A stretch of 7,836 bases of DNA, taken from an uncultured Coriobacteriaceae bacterium. Lineage in GTDB: Bacteria > Actinomycetota > Coriobacteriia > Coriobacteriales > UMGS124. This document shows, one piece after another, positions 5,769 through 7,836 of this stretch (positions are counted from its first letter, which is position 1; each line of letters starts with the position of its first letter). Both the position numbers and the translations under genes were made by a program. The DNA lies in contig USJP01000056.1 in assembly GCA_900555105.1 (NCBI GenBank), forward strand, positions 1 to 7,836, in the 5' to 3' direction. Below the pieces are notes generated by a model. It searched no databases, was not told where the DNA came from, and saw only the letters and a list, made by a program, of their open reading frames with translations.

Positions 5769-7836
5769 ATGAGCGAAGAGAATTCCTGGCTTGGACGCAG
5801 GGTTGTCACGGCCGGCGCGACCCTGCTTGCGGTCGGCACCCTGGCATGGGCCGCCCCCGCTTTGGCAAGCTCCGGTGGCGACCCGCAAGCCACGGTTGTA
5901 GACGATGCATCCACCATCAATTGGGTGACTCCCGACGATGCCGGCGGCCCTCCTCCGCTTCCCGACGACATGGGTGAGAACCCCCGCCCCGGCATGGATC
6001 CCGTGGGCGCCCCCGAAAAGAGGCATGGCGCTGCGGAGGGTGAGGTGCTGGCGCCGCCCGTCAAGGTCGATCCCGAATGCGCTCCCGCCGATGACTGCGT
6101 GACGCTGTGGGTCTGGGCCGCCTCCATGATGGTCGATCCCGACATCACGATTCGCCAGATGAACGCCTGGCGTGCCCAGGTGGCCGAGAAGGGCGTTTGC
6201 AACGCCGAAGGCGAGCCCATCGAGGGGGCACCGCTCGTGTGGAGCGACTCTCTTGCCTTTGCGGCCCAGGAGCTGGCTGTCGAGCTTGCCCTGGGTGCCG
6301 ACCCCGCGACGCTTGAGCGGCTGGACGGCTCGGGCAGCGTCATCAACGGCGAAGGCAACACGTTCTTCCCCAACACCCACATCACGGGTGTCAACATTTC
6401 CAACCTCACGAGCATACAGGGCACGCTTGACGCCTGGTATGTGCAGTCAGAGGCATACTGGTATGGTCCCCAGAGCACGGTGTACTACACCACGGGCGAC
6501 TATGCCAACGCCGTGTCCAACGAGGCCAAGGCCGTGGGCATGGCGTCTGTCATGCTTTCCAACCAAGAAGTCTATACGGTCTGTCTCTTTGGCGACGCGG
6601 CTCCCGAGGAAGTGGATGGCACCACGTATGCCCCCACGACGGGCGGCGCCATCTACCAGGGCGTGAACGTGCAGAAAGACAAACTCATTTTCGAGCTCGT
6701 CGCCCCTGAGACCCTGACGGTCGGTGAGCCGGTTGAGCTGGGCATCAACGCCTCCACGACGCTCACGGGAAATGCCGTGGGCCGTGCCGCAGGCGTCGCC
6801 ATCGACCCGACCGAGCTGTTTGAGCAGGCAACGGTGCAGGTCGTCCAAGACGGCAAGGTTGTCGGTGAAATTGCGGGTGGCAAGCTTCGGGCCCTGGGCG
6901 GATTTGTGTCCGGGCCTGCGACGCTGCAGGTTGTTATGGCCGACGAGGTCGTAGCCAGTGCCGAGGTCGAGGTCGTCGCCGTGCCCACGGCCCTGGGCGA
7001 GAGCGCCACCATTATCTCGATGGTTCCCAGCGGCGATACGCTCGAGCTTCCTCAGACGATGAGCGTCCTGTGGACGGGCGGTGCGACAACCGACGAGCCG
7101 GTGACGTGGGAGGCCTTGACCGACGAGCAGCTTGCCATGCTGAAGAGCCGCGAGGGCGGTTCGTTCGAGGTCGCGGGTACCGTGGAGACCCTGGGCGAGG
7201 ACGTTACGGTGAAGGTGACCGTCCTGCCTGCCGTGCCTGTGTATGCCGACATGCCCCCCGCCCAGGAAATCTGGGTGGGCGGCACTCCCGCGCTTCCTGA
7301 AACCCTAACCGTCACCTGGTCCAATGGCGACGTGAGCGATGAGCCTGTGACCTGGGACGATCTTGACACCACCATTGCCGGGACGCTTACGGCCACAGGT
7401 ACGATCGAAGGTCTTTCCAGCCCTGTGACGGCGCAAGTGACGGTCAAGCCGCTCGAGGTCGCAAACGTCGAGGGGCAGGATGTGGAGCTCGATATCACGA
7501 GCGGCGAGATGAATGCCGACACCCTTTTTGCGGCATTGCCGGCCACTGCCTCGGTAAGCTGGTCTGATGGCAGCGTGACCGAGGAGCCCATTGCATGGAG
7601 CGCGCTTCCCGGCGAGCAGGAGGCCGCGCTTTCCAGCCGCGGGGGCGCTGCGTTTACGTTGAGTGGCGTGGTTGGCGAAACGGGCGTTGCGGCCAGTGCG
7701 AAGATCAAGGTTGAAGCGGCGACAATGGTGTCTGCCGAAGCGGTGCCCGCCCAGGAGGTCTGGGTGGGCGGCGCCCCCGAGCTGCCCGGGACCGTGGCCG
7801 TCACCTGGTCCAACGGCGACGTGACCGACGAGCCCG
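5769..7836 (+). CDS. Secreted CAP-domain protein with Ig-like repeat array, 5' part (partial)
   Basis: The frame is open from ATG 5769 through the right edge, giving 689 residues with no stop. Residues 1-33 form a signal peptide: R10-R11, a hydrophobic core (VVTAGATLLAVGTLAW) and APALA before a predicted cleavage. A Pro- and acid-rich linker follows to about 100. Residues about 125-278 resemble a CAP/SCP domain: MNAWR at 131, L156-V-W158 then a helix, G194-E-G-N197, and W223-Y-V-Q-S-E228-A-Y. TGDY and AVGMA then precede a closing strand with C272. The glutamates are retained but the two conserved histidines are not evident. From about 300 to 405 lies a beta-rich linker domain. Four Ig-like domains of Big_4-like character follow, at about 412-488, 491-561, 564-651 and 653 onward, with the hallmark TWSNGDVSDEPVTW. 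An extracellular, possibly adhesive or wall-associated role is inferred. The ATG has AAAGG at 5754-5758; an in-frame GTG at 5745 lacks a ribosome binding site. A C-terminal sorting signal, if any, lies outside the window. Confidence 0.92.
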   Translation, partial: MSEENSWLGRRVVTAGATLLAVGTLAWAAPALASSGGDPQATVVDDASTINWVTPDDAGGPPPLPDDMGENPRPGMDPVGAPEKRHGAAEGEVLAPPVKVDPECAPADDCVTLWVWAASMMVDPDITIRQMNAWRAQVAEKGVCNAEGEPIEGAPLVWSDSLAFAAQELAVELALGADPATLERLDGSGSVINGEGNTFFPNTHITGVNISNLTSIQGTLDAWYVQSEAYWYGPQSTVYYTTGDYANAVSNEAKAVGMASVMLSNQEVYTVCLFGDAAPEEVDGTTYAPTTGGAIYQGVNVQKDKLIFELVAPETLTVGEPVELGINASTTLTGNAVGRAAGVAIDPTELFEQATVQVVQDGKVVGEIAGGKLRALGGFVSGPATLQVVMADEVVASAEVEVVAVPTALGESATIISMVPSGDTLELPQTMSVLWTGGATTDEPVTWEALTDEQLAMLKSREGGSFEVAGTVETLGEDVTVKVTVLPAVPVYADMPPAQEIWVGGTPALPETLTVTWSNGDVSDEPVTWDDLDTTIAGTLTATGTIEGLSSPVTAQVTVKPLEVANVEGQDVELDITSGEMNADTLFAALPATASVSWSDGSVTEEPIAWSALPGEQEAALSSRGGAAFTLSGVVGETGVAASAKIKVEAATMVSAEAVPAQEVWVGGAPELPGTVAVTWSNGDVTDEP
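7002..7836 (+). repeat. Alternating A-B-A-B Ig-domain repeat, 489-base period
   Basis: The Ig array is built from two alternating domain types. Type A (7002 on, and again from about 7458) shares a DEPVTW-like strand followed by a longer loop: LTDEQLAMLKSREGGSFEVAG in one copy and LPGEQEAALSSRGGAAFTLSG in the other. Type B (from about 7239 and 7725) shares PAQE-I/V-WVGG and TWSNGDV. Equivalent codons are exactly 489 bases apart in both types: 7101 and 7590 for A, 7260 and 7749 for B. By hand count 72 of 88 bases match between 7260-7347 and 7749-7836. The unit of duplication was therefore a two-domain block of 163 residues. Confidence 0.8.

Noticed and set aside
5717..6478. Minus-strand open frame of 253 codons opposite the CAP/Ig gene
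   Set aside because: The plus strand encodes a signal peptide and CAP-like domain in the same interval. The minus frame is low-complexity Ser/Ala/Gly sequence typical of shadows in GC-rich DNA.
7052..7813. Minus-strand open frame of 253 codons opposite the Ig repeats
   Set aside because: Its Ser/Thr/Val-rich repetitive product is simply the complement of the Ig array. The plus frame carries clear Big_4-like repeats.

Overview
This is a GC-rich bacterial window with dense, mostly chromosomal-type genes on both strands. The small PEBP-like enzyme, the OFA-like MFS carrier, the short HesB-like CC-motif protein, the stand-alone MOSC protein and the large secreted CAP plus Ig-repeat protein together suggest an anaerobic gut-type actinobacterium of the class Coriobacteriia, perhaps Eggerthellaceae. 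That assignment is an inference from gene content and base composition. No rRNA, tRNA or marker gene is present to prove it.

Layout. (1) 1-1477, plus strand: the 3' part of an acidic protein with two tandem repeats, followed 40 bases later by a YbhB/PEBP-family protein and a strong intrinsic terminator. (2) 1617-2873, minus strand: a 12-TM MFS transporter, convergent with the PEBP gene. (3) 3084-3392, plus strand: a small HesB-like protein with a CC motif, divergent from the transporter and separated from the next gene by a compact bidirectional terminator. (4) 3464-4660, minus strand: a lone AAA ATPase with a DUF4143-type C-terminal region. Its promoter lies in a visibly AT-rich patch and the -10 box sits inside an inverted repeat. 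(5) 4661-4962: a non-coding spacer of about 300 bases with several hairpins, including the terminator of the next gene. (6) 4963-5481, minus strand: a stand-alone MOSC-domain protein. (7) 5769 to the right edge, plus strand: a secreted protein with a signal peptide, a degenerate CAP/SCP domain and a growing array of Ig-like (Big_4-like) domains. It is cut by the window end.

The genes do not form one obvious pathway; they look like mostly independent one- or two-gene transcription units. I see no CRISPR array, phage module, insertion sequence or recognisable defence system. The most noteworthy structures are the exact 489-base higher-order repeat in the Ig array, the loss of both conserved CAP histidines, and the operator-like repeat over the ATPase promoter.
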